Of a DNA stretch of 64,000 nucleotides, positions 16,385 to 25,512 are shown piece after piece (the first letter of the stretch is position 1; each line of letters opens with the position of its first letter). The notes beneath the pieces were generated by a model. That model was not told the origin of the DNA, did no database searches, and saw only the letters and a list, made by a program, of their open reading frames with translations. The DNA is taken from NCBI GenBank assembly GCA_947566075.1, contig CANOIM010000003.1, forward strand, positions 1 through 64,000. The letters run 5' to 3'. This DNA is from an uncultured Eggerthellaceae bacterium. Its GTDB lineage: Bacteria > Actinomycetota > Coriobacteriia > Coriobacteriales > Eggerthellaceae. The translations under genes were made by a program, and so were the position numbers.

Positions 16385-17814
16385 GCGGCACGGTGGCGCT
16401 GTGCGCTGATGAGATGACCCTGAGGACGCCGCAGTCATTGGGACTGGACGATGTGGCTTTGGAAGGCATCGGTTGGCTTGAGACCTTCACGAGCGGATCT
16501 GAGCTCCGATCGGCGATGACGGCTGGCCAGGATTTCGAAGAGGTCTGGATCGTCTCAAGCCAAGATGTTCCTGGGGTGAATCTCGTAGCAGCACTGCGCA
16601 GGGATGGGTTCACGGGCCCTGTCATGATGGTCACGAGCGACCTGGGCGGCTCTTGCCGCTCTCGGGCAGCTTCGGCGGGTGTCACTGAGGTGGAGGATCC
16701 GGAAGGGTTCACCCGTCGCTTCGCAGTGGAGTTGCGTCGGCGTGCACGCATGGATGAGGCTGCGGATGCCTTCTCCAAGGGCCCGGGAGCCTCTTTGAGC
16801 GGCAACCCGCGCAAAGAGGGACGGACGGTCGCTTCGGCAGAGCCTGCGCGAGAACGCAAAGGCAGCGGCCTGCTGATGACCGTCGCCAGCGGTAGCGGCG
16901 GTGTGGGCAAGAGCGCAGTAGCGGCATGCTTGGCTGCCCAGATGGCGCAGCATGGAGCACGCGTGCTCCTGCTGGATTGTGATCTGCAATTCGGGATGCT
17001 CCCGCGTGCCTTCGGTCAAGAGGCGCCCCTGACCTTCGAGGAGATGCTCCCGGGTACTGCGAAGCTGGATAAGCTGGCGAAGCGGACGAAGGCGGGGGAG
17101 GTGGCTCTTGTGGGCGCTCCTGCATGGTTGGAGCGCAGCGAATCGCTGGCGGGAAGCGTGCCAGATCTCGCTTCGGCTGCTACGGCCCAGTTCGACATCG
17201 TGATAGCGGACCTGGGGGCTGACTGGTCGGATATGCATGCAGCCCTCTTGGAGATGGCCTCGTGCACGCTGTTCTTGATGGATCAGCGCTCCGGGAGCAT
17301 CCGGGCTTGCCAGCATGCCCTAGAGCTTTGTCAGAGGCTGGGGATCGCTGCGGGCACATTCTCCTTTGCGTTGAATCATTGTTCGAAGACGGCTTCGTTC
17401 ATCCCCGCTGATGTCTCTTGCGCCCTGGGTGGCGTGTCTGTGCAGGAGTTGAGCGATGGGGGCCCTGAGGTGGATGAATTGTCCAGCCTGGGCGCTGTCA
17501 AGGAATTGGCGGCTTCAACGAATCCTTTCGCCCGGAGCATTGAGAAGCTGGCAGCCACGCTCTTCCCGGCTTGGGTGGAAGCTTCTGAGGCTGATGCTGG
17601 GATGAAAGACGGCTTCGCCACCTTCTGGGGATTCGGACGTTCCCGGCGAGGACGCAGGAGGAACAGGCGGGATGAGCCGTTCGTCATCCGGTCCGGCATG
17701 CCCCATTCGGAAGCAGCGAATGGAGGTAGTGAGCCTGGGGAGCCCGGCTTGACCAGGGGCCACAGAACGGAGCAACGGGCATCGGGACGGCACGGAAGAG
17801 AGGTGCGGGCATGA
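16381..17814 (+). CDS. cpaE: Tad pilus ATPase CpaE/TadZ (ParA/MinD-like)
   Basis: A 477-residue protein: an N-terminal receiver-like domain (residues about 1-125), a linker, and a ParA/MinD-type ATPase with deviant Walker A SGSGGVGKSAVA and LLLDCDLQFGMLPRAFG. CpaE/TadZ proteins localise the Tad assembly at the pole. A basic low-complexity tail (residues about 415-477) is rich in Arg and Gly. Overlapping start and stop codons link it to both neighbours. Confidence 0.85.
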   Translation: MSGTVALCADEMTLRTPQSLGLDDVALEGIGWLETFTSGSELRSAMTAGQDFEEVWIVSSQDVPGVNLVAALRRDGFTGPVMMVTSDLGGSCRSRAASAGVTEVEDPEGFTRRFAVELRRRARMDEAADAFSKGPGASLSGNPRKEGRTVASAEPARERKGSGLLMTVASGSGGVGKSAVAACLAAQMAQHGARVLLLDCDLQFGMLPRAFGQEAPLTFEEMLPGTAKLDKLAKRTKAGEVALVGAPAWLERSESLAGSVPDLASAATAQFDIVIADLGADWSDMHAALLEMASCTLFLMDQRSGSIRACQHALELCQRLGIAAGTFSFALNHCSKTASFIPADVSCALGGVSVQELSDGGPEVDELSSLGAVKELAASTNPFARSIEKLAATLFPAWVEASEADAGMKDGFATFWGFGRSRRGRRRNRRDEPFVIRSGMPHSEAANGGSEPGEPGLTRGHRTEQRASGRHGREVRA

Positions 17815-19154
17815 CGCTCACTGAACGGGTGCGCGCAGTTGGCCTTGCGGGGCCTCAGGCATTCTCGGAAGCGGAGTCACCGCTCACGGTGGCAGAGCTT
17901 CGCCATGATATCAAGGGAATCGCTTCCTTCGAAGCCATCGCGCAGTTGCTGACCGACAAACCGCAGTCTGCCAAGAATGAGCTGAAGGCCGCATGCCAAC
18001 AAGCACTCAGCGCTCCGAAGTGGGACCGGTTGGGAATGGAGGACAAGCGGCTTCTGACTGAGCAGCTGATCGACGTGGTGTTCGGCATGGGCCCCTTGGA
18101 GACGCTCATCGAAGACGAAGAGGTCACTGAGCTCATGGTCAACGGTGCCCACGAAGTCTACTTCGAGCGGAACGGCCGTATCATGAAGAGCGATATCACC
18201 TTCGAAAGCGATGATCAGGTGCGCGTGCTGATCGACCGCATCATCGGACCGCTGGGTCGTCGCATCGATGAATCCTCTCCTATGGTGAATGCGCGTCTGC
18301 CCCAGGGCCATCGGGTGAATGCCGTCATCCCGCCCATCACGCCTGACGGCCCTCATGTGACCATCCGTGCCTTCGGGAAGCGGTCTTTGACCTTAGGGGA
18401 GATGGTGCAAGCGGGTTCGCTCAGCACCGGCGTTGCGTGCTATCTGGCGTGGCTTATAGCGTTCCGGAAGAACATCGTGGTATCAGGGGGCACGGGCAGC
18501 GGCAAGACCACGCTGCTGAACGCGCTCTCTTGCCTAATCGGGACTGATGAGCGCGTGGTGACCATCGAGGATTCCCTTGAGCTCAAGCTGTCTCCTAAAG
18601 CCCATGTGGTCAGGATGGAGGCGCGGCCCCGGAATGCGGAAGGATGTGGAGAGGTGACCATTCGTGACTTGGTCATCAATGCCCTGCGCATGCGTCCTGA
18701 CCGGATCATCGTAGGGGAATGCCGTTCGGCCGAGGCCCTGGATATGCTCCAGGCCATGAACACGGGCCATGACGGTTCGCTGACCACTCTTCATGCGAAC
18801 ACGCCCCAAGATGTGGTGGATCGCATGGTGACCATGGTGCGCTACGGATCTGATCTACCTGTTGATGCCATCGAAGCGCAGATAGGGAGCGCTTTCGACG
18901 GGATCATCCATGTGGCACGGGATAGAGAGGGGCACCGCTTCATCTCTGAGGTGGCGGAAGTGGGTTTCGAACGGGAGGAAAGGCGCTGTGAGGTGGAGAC
19001 GGTCTTTCGGCGGAGCCATTTCTCTGATCCAGGGGAATGGGTGAGGCCTCCAAGACTCTTGGATGAGCTTCGCGAATGGGCAGGATCGGATGAGGCGCTT
19101 GGTCAGGAGGTGAGCCGATGGGAGGAGGCGGAGCTTTCGCTGCGGGCAGCATAG
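17811..19154 (+). CDS. cpaF: Tad pilus secretion ATPase CpaF/TadA
   Basis: A 447-residue hexameric secretion ATPase that powers Flp pilus assembly. It has the CpaF N-terminal helical domain, Walker A (SGGTGSGKTTLLNAL), the Asp box (RMRPDRIIVGECRSAEALD) and the His box (GHDGSLTTLHANTPQDVVDR). It overlaps CpaE by four bases and TadB by 37 bases; the TadB ribosome-binding site AGGAGG lies inside it. Confidence 0.93.
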   Translation: MTLTERVRAVGLAGPQAFSEAESPLTVAELRHDIKGIASFEAIAQLLTDKPQSAKNELKAACQQALSAPKWDRLGMEDKRLLTEQLIDVVFGMGPLETLIEDEEVTELMVNGAHEVYFERNGRIMKSDITFESDDQVRVLIDRIIGPLGRRIDESSPMVNARLPQGHRVNAVIPPITPDGPHVTIRAFGKRSLTLGEMVQAGSLSTGVACYLAWLIAFRKNIVVSGGTGSGKTTLLNALSCLIGTDERVVTIEDSLELKLSPKAHVVRMEARPRNAEGCGEVTIRDLVINALRMRPDRIIVGECRSAEALDMLQAMNTGHDGSLTTLHANTPQDVVDRMVTMVRYGSDLPVDAIEAQIGSAFDGIIHVARDREGHRFISEVAEVGFEREERRCEVETVFRRSHFSDPGEWVRPPRLLDELREWAGSDEALGQEVSRWEEAELSLRAA

Positions 19155-20092
19155 CCTTTGCGGCTTTGGGTGGTACGTGCCTTGGCATGGCAGCCCTCAA
19201 GCGCGGGAAAGGGCGGGTGCTGAGCGTTTCTAGCCTTGAGCTGGAGAAGCGCTCCGCCGCATTGGCTTGCGCCATCTTCTTGGTACGTCCGCTTAACCCC
19301 TTGGCTCAGCGGGCGTTGGAAAGCGGCGCGGTACGTGAAGGTGCAGCTCAGGCGAAGCTGGTGCTTCGAGGCTCGTGGCCTGAGGCTGCTCGCTTGGATA
19401 GCTGCACGCTCGTGAGCCTGGGGCTGGGAGCGGCAATGGGCGCGGCCTTCCTGTCTCTGCTCCTCACGCGATCGTTGACCTTCGCAGTGGCCATGGCGTG
19501 CTTGTTGGTCTTGGGTCTTTGGGGCCTCATACGGCACAAGGCTGAAGGGGTGAGCCGGACCATCCGCGAAGAAGTGCCCGATGCCCTTCGGCTCTTAGCG
19601 GACAGCTTTCGTTCGGGTCATTCGCTGCAACAGACGATGGATCAGGCTTCCACAGATTTGAGCGGCCCCATACGCCCCTTGTTCCAAAGCGTGGCGAAGC
19701 GGTTGCGGATGGGAGAGGGGGCTGCCGAGGCCCTAGCGCCCTTGGGAAGCATCAAGGATGTGCCGGAACTTGCCTTCGTGGCCATCGCCTTGGACGTGCA
19801 ACATCAATGCGGCGGCAGCATCGCTCCGGTGCTGGAATCAGCTCGGGAGGCGGTCAAAGGGGAATTGGAGCTGGCCCGGTCATTGCGCGTGCAAACGGCC
19901 CAGGCTCGGCTTTCTGCCAGCATCGTGACAGTGATGCCCTTCATCCTGGTTGCGTTCTTCTCTCTGGCAAGTCCTGGCTTCTTGGATCCCTTCTTCGAAA
20001 GCCCTCTGGGAGTGCTCCTCTTAGGAGCTGCATTGGTGATGCAGTTGGCGGGCGTGCTGGCGGTTCGCCGGATCTGTCGGGCGGATCAGTGA
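19118..20092 (+). CDS. tadB: Tad pilus membrane platform protein TadB (T2SS F domain)
   Basis: A 324-residue membrane protein with a type II secretion F domain (EEVPDALRLLADSFRSGHSL followed by the segment ending in ALDVQHQCGGSIAPVLE) between N-terminal and C-terminal membrane helices. It forms the inner-membrane platform with TadC. The ATG at 19118 follows AGGAGG and overlaps the cpaF end by 37 nt. Its TGA overlaps the ATG of TadC. Confidence 0.88.
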   Translation: MGGGGAFAAGSIAFAALGGTCLGMAALKRGKGRVLSVSSLELEKRSAALACAIFLVRPLNPLAQRALESGAVREGAAQAKLVLRGSWPEAARLDSCTLVSLGLGAAMGAAFLSLLLTRSLTFAVAMACLLVLGLWGLIRHKAEGVSRTIREEVPDALRLLADSFRSGHSLQQTMDQASTDLSGPIRPLFQSVAKRLRMGEGAAEALAPLGSIKDVPELAFVAIALDVQHQCGGSIAPVLESAREAVKGELELARSLRVQTAQARLSASIVTVMPFILVAFFSLASPGFLDPFFESPLGVLLLGAALVMQLAGVLAVRRICRADQ

Positions 20093-21024
20093 TGGGGTTC
20101 GCGCTGTTCATGACGAGCCCTTTGCCTCTGCCGGCTCTGATCTTTGCGGGAGCAGCAGGCTTTCTGGGATGGAGGGCCTATGGCGTTGGGATGCGCACGC
20201 GGCGCGCCAAGATACGCGCCCTTTCGGTGGGCCCTCAGTCCTCCCGAAGGGAGCGGCCTGGGTTCGTGTTGGGCTTGATGGAGCGGGAGACCATCCTGCT
20301 CAAGCAAGGACAAGAGAAGCCCTGGTGCCCGCCCAAGCTGCGCTCTGCGAAGCGGTTCGAGGCCCACGCGGCTCGGGCGGGGCTTGCGGGCAGCGTATCC
20401 GAGGCTGCTTTTGCGGAGGTGCGGTTCCGGCTTGGTCTCTTGGGCTGTGCCGTAGGCTTCGGTGCGGGAAGCTTGTTCTCTGGGGAGCTGGCGCTCTTAT
20501 CAGGTCTGGTGGGGGCTTTCGTGGGCTGGAGGCTACCTGGCTGGACACTGAAGCGCCAAGAGCAGGAGCGTGAGGCCAGCCTAGAGGAGCATCTGCCGGA
20601 GATGCTCGATGTGATGGCGCTGGGGATGCGCAGCGGCCTCTCCTTCGATGCGGCTCTCAAGCTGTATTGCACTCATTTCAGAACCCAGCTCGCCCATGAA
20701 TCGAAGGTAGCTCAGGACCTCTGGATGGCGGGGTTGCAGCGGCGCAGTGATGCCCTGCAGGGGCTTGCAGCCACCTATGACTCAGATGTTTTCGTGCGGG
20801 TGGTGGACGGGTGGGTGCGATCGTTGCGTTTCGGCGCCTCTTTAGTAGAGGGGCTAGAAGCGGAGAGCAGGCAGGTAAGGAGCGCTTGCAAGGCACAGCG
20901 GGAGGAGCGCATAGCGAAGGCGCCGGTGAAGATGATGGTGCCTACTGGGGTGCTCATCTTGCCCGCCATGCTGATCTTGGTGCTGGGACCGGTGCTCTTA
21001 GAGCTCATGAACGGAGGTTTCTGA
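20092..21024 (+). CDS. tadC: Tad pilus membrane platform protein TadC (T2SS F domain)
   Basis: A 310-residue protein with the second F domain of the locus (EEHLPEMLDVMALGMRSGLS, then VDGWVRSLRFGASLVEGLEA) and flanking membrane helices, including the C-terminal MLILVLGPVLLELM. The TGATG overlap with tadB fixes the start. Another TGATG occurs at its own end (21022-21026), preceded by ACGGAGG, which opens a second frame discussed among the findings. Confidence 0.88.
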   Translation: MGFALFMTSPLPLPALIFAGAAGFLGWRAYGVGMRTRRAKIRALSVGPQSSRRERPGFVLGLMERETILLKQGQEKPWCPPKLRSAKRFEAHAARAGLAGSVSEAAFAEVRFRLGLLGCAVGFGAGSLFSGELALLSGLVGAFVGWRLPGWTLKRQEQEREASLEEHLPEMLDVMALGMRSGLSFDAALKLYCTHFRTQLAHESKVAQDLWMAGLQRRSDALQGLAATYDSDVFVRVVDGWVRSLRFGASLVEGLEAESRQVRSACKAQREERIAKAPVKMMVPTGVLILPAMLILVLGPVLLELMNGGF

Positions 21025-21084
21025 TGGAAGCGCTGGAAAGAATGACTGGAGCTCAGAGGGCTCCCCGAAAGAGAGGAGAGGATC

Positions 21085-21369
21085 GTGGCAAAGCAGCAAG
21101 ACGCACTATCAGGAAGGAAGCGCAGCAGAAGAGGGCTCTTGAGGTTGCGGGATCGCGTGGCCAGCATCTTCGATCGCATGCAGCGCGCATCCCAGGGGGC
21201 ATGCGCGAGGATCCAGGCGAAGCTATCCGACGAACGCGGTCAAGGAACCACCGAGTATGCGATCTTGGTCGGCGTGCTTGTGGTGATTGCGATCATCGCG
21301 ATCACTGTCTTCAGGCCAAAGTTGCAAGAGCTTTGGGACGCGATATCCAATGGGATAAACGGCTTGTAG
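21085..21369 (+). CDS. flp: Flp-type prepilin
   Basis: A 94-residue prepilin with a long basic leader (residues 1-50) and the class Flp processing region GQGTTEYAILVGVLVVIAII, followed by a short C-terminus. The Gly before the hydrophobic stretch and Glu-Tyr five to six residues later are the standard cleavage features. It starts at a GTG with AGGAG upstream (21074-21078). The leader is unusually long for Flp pilins, which normally have 15 to 25 residues. It is probably the main fibre subunit. Confidence 0.85.
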   Translation: MAKQQDALSGRKRSRRGLLRLRDRVASIFDRMQRASQGACARIQAKLSDERGQGTTEYAILVGVLVVIAIIAITVFRPKLQELWDAISNGINGL

Positions 21370-21557
21370 CGGATGAACGCGGGCAATCCAGCGTTGAATA
21401 CGCCATCGTCTTCTCAGCCCTGCTCTGCGTGCTGGTGGGCGTGGGCGCTTTGATGGGCGTGCTGGATGGGGGCGTGTTCGTGCACCATGCCGTGACCTCC
21501 GCTTCCCATTGCCTGCGGTCATCCATTGCCGGTGTCACTGACATGCTCTGCTTCTGA
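21333..21557 (+). CDS. Second Flp/TadE-like small prepilin, overlapping the first
   Basis: In a frame shifted from flp, the segment ERGQSSVEYAIVFSALLCVL is a second prepilin processing region followed by a hydrophobic helix and about 30 residues. No ATG lies close to it; TTG at 21333, with AAGAG upstream, would give a 74-residue protein whose leader overlaps the last 37 bases of flp. Alternatively translation enters from ATG 21024. The stop codon overlaps the ATG of the TadE gene (TGATG). The motif is convincing; the start is not. Confidence 0.65.
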   Translation: MGRDIQWDKRLVADERGQSSVEYAIVFSALLCVLVGVGALMGVLDGGVFVHHAVTSASHCLRSSIAGVTDMLCF

Positions 21558-22063
21558 TGGATCTCCTTTGGCCTGGGCGGGATGAGAGGGGGCAGTCCAC
21601 TGTAGAGGCTGCCTTTGCCCTACCGGTGCTCATGGTGCTCTTCCTCCTGCTGCTCCAGCCAGGGATCATCCTCTACGACCGCATCGTCATGGAAGGGGCG
21701 GCTGCGGAGGGGTGCCGTCTGATAGCTACGGCAGCCAACCCTGGGCAGCTTGAAGAGGATTACGTTCGCCGTAGGCTTTCGGCGGTGCCTCAAGTGGATA
21801 TCTTTCACGTTCATTCAACTGGATGCACTTGGAAGATCCTCTTCGACGGCAATGAGGACAGCCAAGAGGTGGGGGTGCGCATAGCAACGGAAGTGCAACC
21901 GCTCCCTCTCATCGACGGAGTCGTTCGGTTCCTCGGTCTGGGGAGCAGCACGGGGAATCTGTCAGTGGAAGTGGAATCGAGGATGAGGACGAAGGATGCT
22001 TGGATCGAAGAGAGCCCTGATGGGACCAGCCCTTCAGGATGGGCAACGAATGATGATGCATAA
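21557..22063 (+). CDS. tadE: TadE-family pseudopilin
   Basis: A 168-residue protein with the TadE N-terminus GQSTVEAAFALPVLMVLFLL immediately after a short leader, and a beta-rich extracellular domain. TadE proteins are minor pilins processed by the same prepilin peptidase. The start overlaps the stop of the small prepilin. The end overlaps the next gene by about 14 bases. Confidence 0.82.
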   Translation: MDLLWPGRDERGQSTVEAAFALPVLMVLFLLLLQPGIILYDRIVMEGAAAEGCRLIATAANPGQLEEDYVRRRLSAVPQVDIFHVHSTGCTWKILFDGNEDSQEVGVRIATEVQPLPLIDGVVRFLGLGSSTGNLSVEVESRMRTKDAWIEESPDGTSPSGWATNDDA

Positions 22064-24191
22064 GAGGGGTGACGGGTCGCGGCCGGGCCTGTTCAGGGAT
22101 GAGCGCGGCATCACCACCGTGGGAATGGCCACTGCGCTCTTCGTATCCTTAGCTCTCATCTTCAGCGGAGCTCAGCTCTATCGGGTGCATTCAGCGGCAG
22201 CCGAGGTGCAGGAGGTGGCAGATGCCTGTGCTTTGGCAGCTGATAACGAAGTGGCTGGCTTCCAGGTGGTGGCCAACACCTGTGATGCCGTCTGCCTGTC
22301 CCTGACGCTCTTATCCGTGACGCTCTATGGCCTGGGGTTGGTGGCAGCCTGTGTGCCTCCGGCAGAATCCGTTTCCGTGAAGCTGATCGACTTGGCCCAG
22401 AAGACGGTAGAGAAGCGCAGCCAATTCTTCGATCTTGCCTGTCAGGGGCTCAATGCGGCTCAGAGGGCTCTTCCTGCGGTGGCTTCCTATAATGCGCTGC
22501 GCGTGGCCCAGGCCAATGATGACGGCGCTATGGTAGGGGACCACCTGGGGGCGGCGGTCCTCGTGCCCGATGATTTCCCAGAATTAGGAGAAGCCCCTGA
22601 TGATGGCTTGGCGGAGGCGGGGAGTGCCATCACCGGGGAGGTCCAAGCCGTTCGGGAGGCTGCTCGGGAGGCCGAGGAGGCTGCGAAGAGAGCCAATGCA
22701 GCGAAAGAGAAAGGGTTTCTGGAAGACTGCGGAGCCGATCCGGCCTATTGCATGCGGGAGCGCGCAGCTTCTCTGGCGGAGCTCCCTGAGAGCCAAAACC
22801 CGGACTATTCCAGCGTGGACGCGTGGTCATTCTCGGTGGCCTTGGAGCGAGCACGCGCCTACTATCAGAAGCGGCTCTCTGATTGGCATATAGAGGGGCG
22901 AGGGGCTGAAGAACAAGCTGATTCAGTCATACGAAAACGATTCTATCAGTATGCAGTGGATGAGCTTGCTGATGCCTATGTGCATGAGAGCGAAATGGGC
23001 TTCTCTGCCTACCTTCCTCATCTGTTCCGGAATACTGATGAGATGCGCTCCACCGCGCTCTACACCGAAGCCGCTTACCCCATCACCGCTGAAGGCAATG
23101 GATGGGTGATGCATGCCTGGAGCGGCTGCCCGCAGGCAGCAGCGATAGTCCGATACGGGAGCGTGGCTGATCTAGAGGCAGAGAGGAGCGCTTTCGTGAA
23201 ATGCCCAGCCTGTCAGTTCGTCCCCTCCAGCGTTGGGTCAGTGGCGGCAGCCTCCACTTCCATTGGCAATGGGTTCGAGAATCATTACGAGCTGATGCGC
23301 CAGGCATGCGAGGAATACCAAGAGGCCCGGCAGGTGGCTGATCCCCTGACCCAGAAGGTAAGGGAAAAGGTGCAGCCATTACTGGAGGCATTGAAAGGGG
23401 TTCTGGGCAATGCGGGCTCTTTTCGGATCCATGCTCAGCCTCCCGGAAGCGATGGTGTGGTGGCAGTGGTGGTGGATCAAGCCCAGAACGTAACCAGCGA
23501 GGGGTTCGAGAACGCCTTCACGGGTGGTGGGGAGCTGCTGGGAACCCGCGGAGCTTTTTCTGCGGCTACCACCATCGAAGATGGACGGGAAAGCGCGGGG
23601 GCGGTGGTCACTGAAACGTTGGCAGCCTTCGGGAATGATGGCGGGATAGGGGCAGCGGTTTCTGCTGCCTCGGGAGTATGGATGTCCCTTCTTCGGGCCT
23701 ACGAGGATGGTCAGAGCGCACTGGAAGATGCTGTGGAGCAAGGGCTTGGGTCATTCTCTCAGGGAACAGCCAGCGGTTTGGGGAAGTGGGCCGCCCGAAC
23801 CCTGGAGGACATCACCAAGGCTGCTGGATTGGAACCAGCTGATGCCCGGTGCTTGAAGCCCGTGATCTTGAATACGGAATACGTTGCCCGGGCAGGCGGC
23901 TCAACGGTATGCGTGGGCTTCCTTCAGGCCAAGGAGGCGGCTCGGGCGGGATCTTCTCCAAGCACCAGCTTCGCGGGAGCCTTGCTCCAAGGGGCTGTTC
24001 ATGCATCCGGGGAAGGCTTCGCAGGCGATGGGTTCGAAGTGGCTCGGGTCGAGCTGCCCTTCGGTGGGAATGGCAGCTTGGAATGGAGGGCTGCATCAGG
24101 GGATGGCCTCGCGGCAGCCGCAGCGGATGCAGCCTATGGAGCGTTGGAGGATGCCGTGGCGGGCGCCCTGGGAGACCGGTCATGGAAATGA
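22050..24191 (+). CDS. Large TadG-like pilus assembly protein
   Basis: A roughly 713-residue protein. Near the N-terminus lies ERGITTVGMATALFVSLALI, a pilin-like helix, followed by a long Ala/Glu-rich extracellular region with coiled-coil character (about residues 185-225) and several cysteine pairs. TadG-type proteins have this layout, but this one lacks an obvious von Willebrand A domain. Three successive ATG codons (22050, 22053, 22056) are possible starts, inside the end of tadE. It may form the pilus tip or an adhesin; that is inference. Confidence 0.65.
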   Translation: MMMHKRGDGSRPGLFRDERGITTVGMATALFVSLALIFSGAQLYRVHSAAAEVQEVADACALAADNEVAGFQVVANTCDAVCLSLTLLSVTLYGLGLVAACVPPAESVSVKLIDLAQKTVEKRSQFFDLACQGLNAAQRALPAVASYNALRVAQANDDGAMVGDHLGAAVLVPDDFPELGEAPDDGLAEAGSAITGEVQAVREAAREAEEAAKRANAAKEKGFLEDCGADPAYCMRERAASLAELPESQNPDYSSVDAWSFSVALERARAYYQKRLSDWHIEGRGAEEQADSVIRKRFYQYAVDELADAYVHESEMGFSAYLPHLFRNTDEMRSTALYTEAAYPITAEGNGWVMHAWSGCPQAAAIVRYGSVADLEAERSAFVKCPACQFVPSSVGSVAAASTSIGNGFENHYELMRQACEEYQEARQVADPLTQKVREKVQPLLEALKGVLGNAGSFRIHAQPPGSDGVVAVVVDQAQNVTSEGFENAFTGGGELLGTRGAFSAATTIEDGRESAGAVVTETLAAFGNDGGIGAAVSAASGVWMSLLRAYEDGQSALEDAVEQGLGSFSQGTASGLGKWAARTLEDITKAAGLEPADARCLKPVILNTEYVARAGGSTVCVGFLQAKEAARAGSSPSTSFAGALLQGAVHASGEGFAGDGFEVARVELPFGGNGSLEWRAASGDGLAAAAADAAYGALEDAVAGALGDRSWK

Positions 24192-24198
24192 GCGGGCC

Positions 24199-24642
24199 AT
24201 GAGAGCCACAGAGCGTTTGTGCGAAGAGGGCGGCCAGATGACGGTGGAGCTCTGCATCGTCTTCCCGGTGGTCATCATCGTGGCTGTGATAGCGGTGAAC
24301 GCCCTGCTCTTTTTCGCTGATTGCGCTCAATTGGACCGGGCGGCCCGCAATGCCGTCACCGTTCTGGCTTCTTCGCCCCCGCTGGATGAGGACCCTGCCG
24401 CGTTGGCCACCAAGGTTGAGGAGCTCGTCAAGAAAGAGGCGAATGCGCAGGACATCACGTGCCAGTACGAGGAGGCATCAGGCATTGGACGGTTTCGGGT
24501 GACAGTCTCTTTCGAGCCCACGCTCTTCGGGCATGGGTTGCGGTCCGGCATATTCGGTATCTCATTACCGAAGCTCCAGCACAGCACGACGTTGGCAGTG
24601 GATATCTATTCTCCGCGCAAACGGATAGCAGGAGGAGGGTGA
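24199..24642 (+). CDS. TadE/TadF-like minor pseudopilin
   Basis: A 147-residue protein with a short leader ending in GGQMTVELCIVFPVVIIVAV, the TadE/F-type processing site and helix, then LDRAARNAVTVLA and a small beta domain. It starts 7 bp after the TadG-like stop; earlier ATGs in the same stretch belong to other frames. It completes the structural set of the Tad locus. Confidence 0.75.
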   Translation: MRATERLCEEGGQMTVELCIVFPVVIIVAVIAVNALLFFADCAQLDRAARNAVTVLASSPPLDEDPAALATKVEELVKKEANAQDITCQYEEASGIGRFRVTVSFEPTLFGHGLRSGIFGISLPKLQHSTTLAVDIYSPRKRIAGGG

Positions 24643-24692
24643 CCTTCGACAAGGGGGCATCCTCTGACAGGAAGGGAGGAGGCTCATCGAAC

Positions 24693-25115
24693 ATGAGCGA
24701 TGTGGGTAGGCTCAAGAAACGGGAGAGGCAGCAGCTGGTCTATTCAGCGAAGCTGACGAGAGACAGGCGGTTAAGCCGCCGGGGAAGGTGGGTCATGAGC
24801 TTGAATGGCGAGGTGCAGCGGTTCGAGTTGTCCACGTCTGCCCCCGAACGGATGCGGGGCATGCTATTTCGCAAGCCGGACGAGGTGACGCGGCTGCTGG
24901 TGCCCTGCCATGACATCCATACCTTCGGCATGCGGCATGAACTGGATATCGCGTTCATATCGAAGACGGGGCAGGTATTGGAGGTTCATCGGAAGGTGGC
25001 GGGAAAGCGGCGCTTGAAGCGCAAAGGTGCATCTATGGTGGCAGAGCGGTTCTCTCGGGAAGGGGATTGGCTCAAAGCGGGAGACAAGATCCGATTGGGA
25101 GTGGCCTATGAATGA
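24693..25115 (+). CDS. DUF192 family protein
   Basis: A 140-residue protein with the DUF192 signatures RMRGMLFRKPDE and LVPCHDIHTFGMRHELDIAFI, and the closing EGDWLKAGDKIRL. The function of DUF192 is unknown; members often occur next to secretion or pilus genes, as here. GGGAGGAGG lies about 10 bp before the ATG. The end overlaps the start of the zinc-ribbon gene. Confidence 0.82.
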   Translation: MSDVGRLKKRERQQLVYSAKLTRDRRLSRRGRWVMSLNGEVQRFELSTSAPERMRGMLFRKPDEVTRLLVPCHDIHTFGMRHELDIAFISKTGQVLEVHRKVAGKRRLKRKGASMVAERFSREGDWLKAGDKIRLGVAYE

Positions 25116-25512
25116 GACCGTGCTCTTAGCTGCCGACGCTCTGGCCCCCATCGAACGGGTTCCCATCGAGCCAGGCACCAAGCTCTGCCCGGTATGCAAT
25201 GCGCGGGTATTCTCAGATATGGATACCTGCTACAACTGTATGTACCTCTTCGGGAGCAAGCCGGAACTGGAGCAACGGGCATCTCTTGCGGAATTGCCTG
25301 AGGTGGCTCCAGCGCCTCAGAAAGAAGAGGATTCCCTGCCAGAGCAGGGTTCTCCTTCCCCGTTCCTCTATGGCCGGGGTGGGCCTCCTGATCCCATCCC
25401 GTGCACGGAGGCAGCGAAGGGAGGTGAGCTATTTGACCAGTTTCTGGTAGAGCTTCACGGCTTCCTTGGCAAGTTTCTGCTGGATAGAGGCATAGATATC
25501 AAGGAGCTTTGA
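25108..25512 (+). CDS. Small zinc-ribbon protein, unknown function
   Basis: A 134-residue protein with one zinc-ribbon near the N-terminus (CPVCNARVFSDMDTCYNCMY), a Pro/Glu-rich linker and a helical end. No family was recognised. It overlaps the DUF192 gene at its start, suggesting it is the last gene of the Tad operon. Its last 84 bases overlap the convergent ModE-like gene in antisense. Confidence 0.6.
   Translation: MNETVLLAADALAPIERVPIEPGTKLCPVCNARVFSDMDTCYNCMYLFGSKPELEQRASLAELPEVAPAPQKEEDSLPEQGSPSPFLYGRGGPPDPIPCTEAAKGGELFDQFLVELHGFLGKFLLDRGIDIKEL

Noticed and set aside
20811..21023. Extension of the second-pilin frame into tadC
   Set aside because: It lies within the conserved TadC F domain in another frame; only the part from 21024 onward has any initiation signal.
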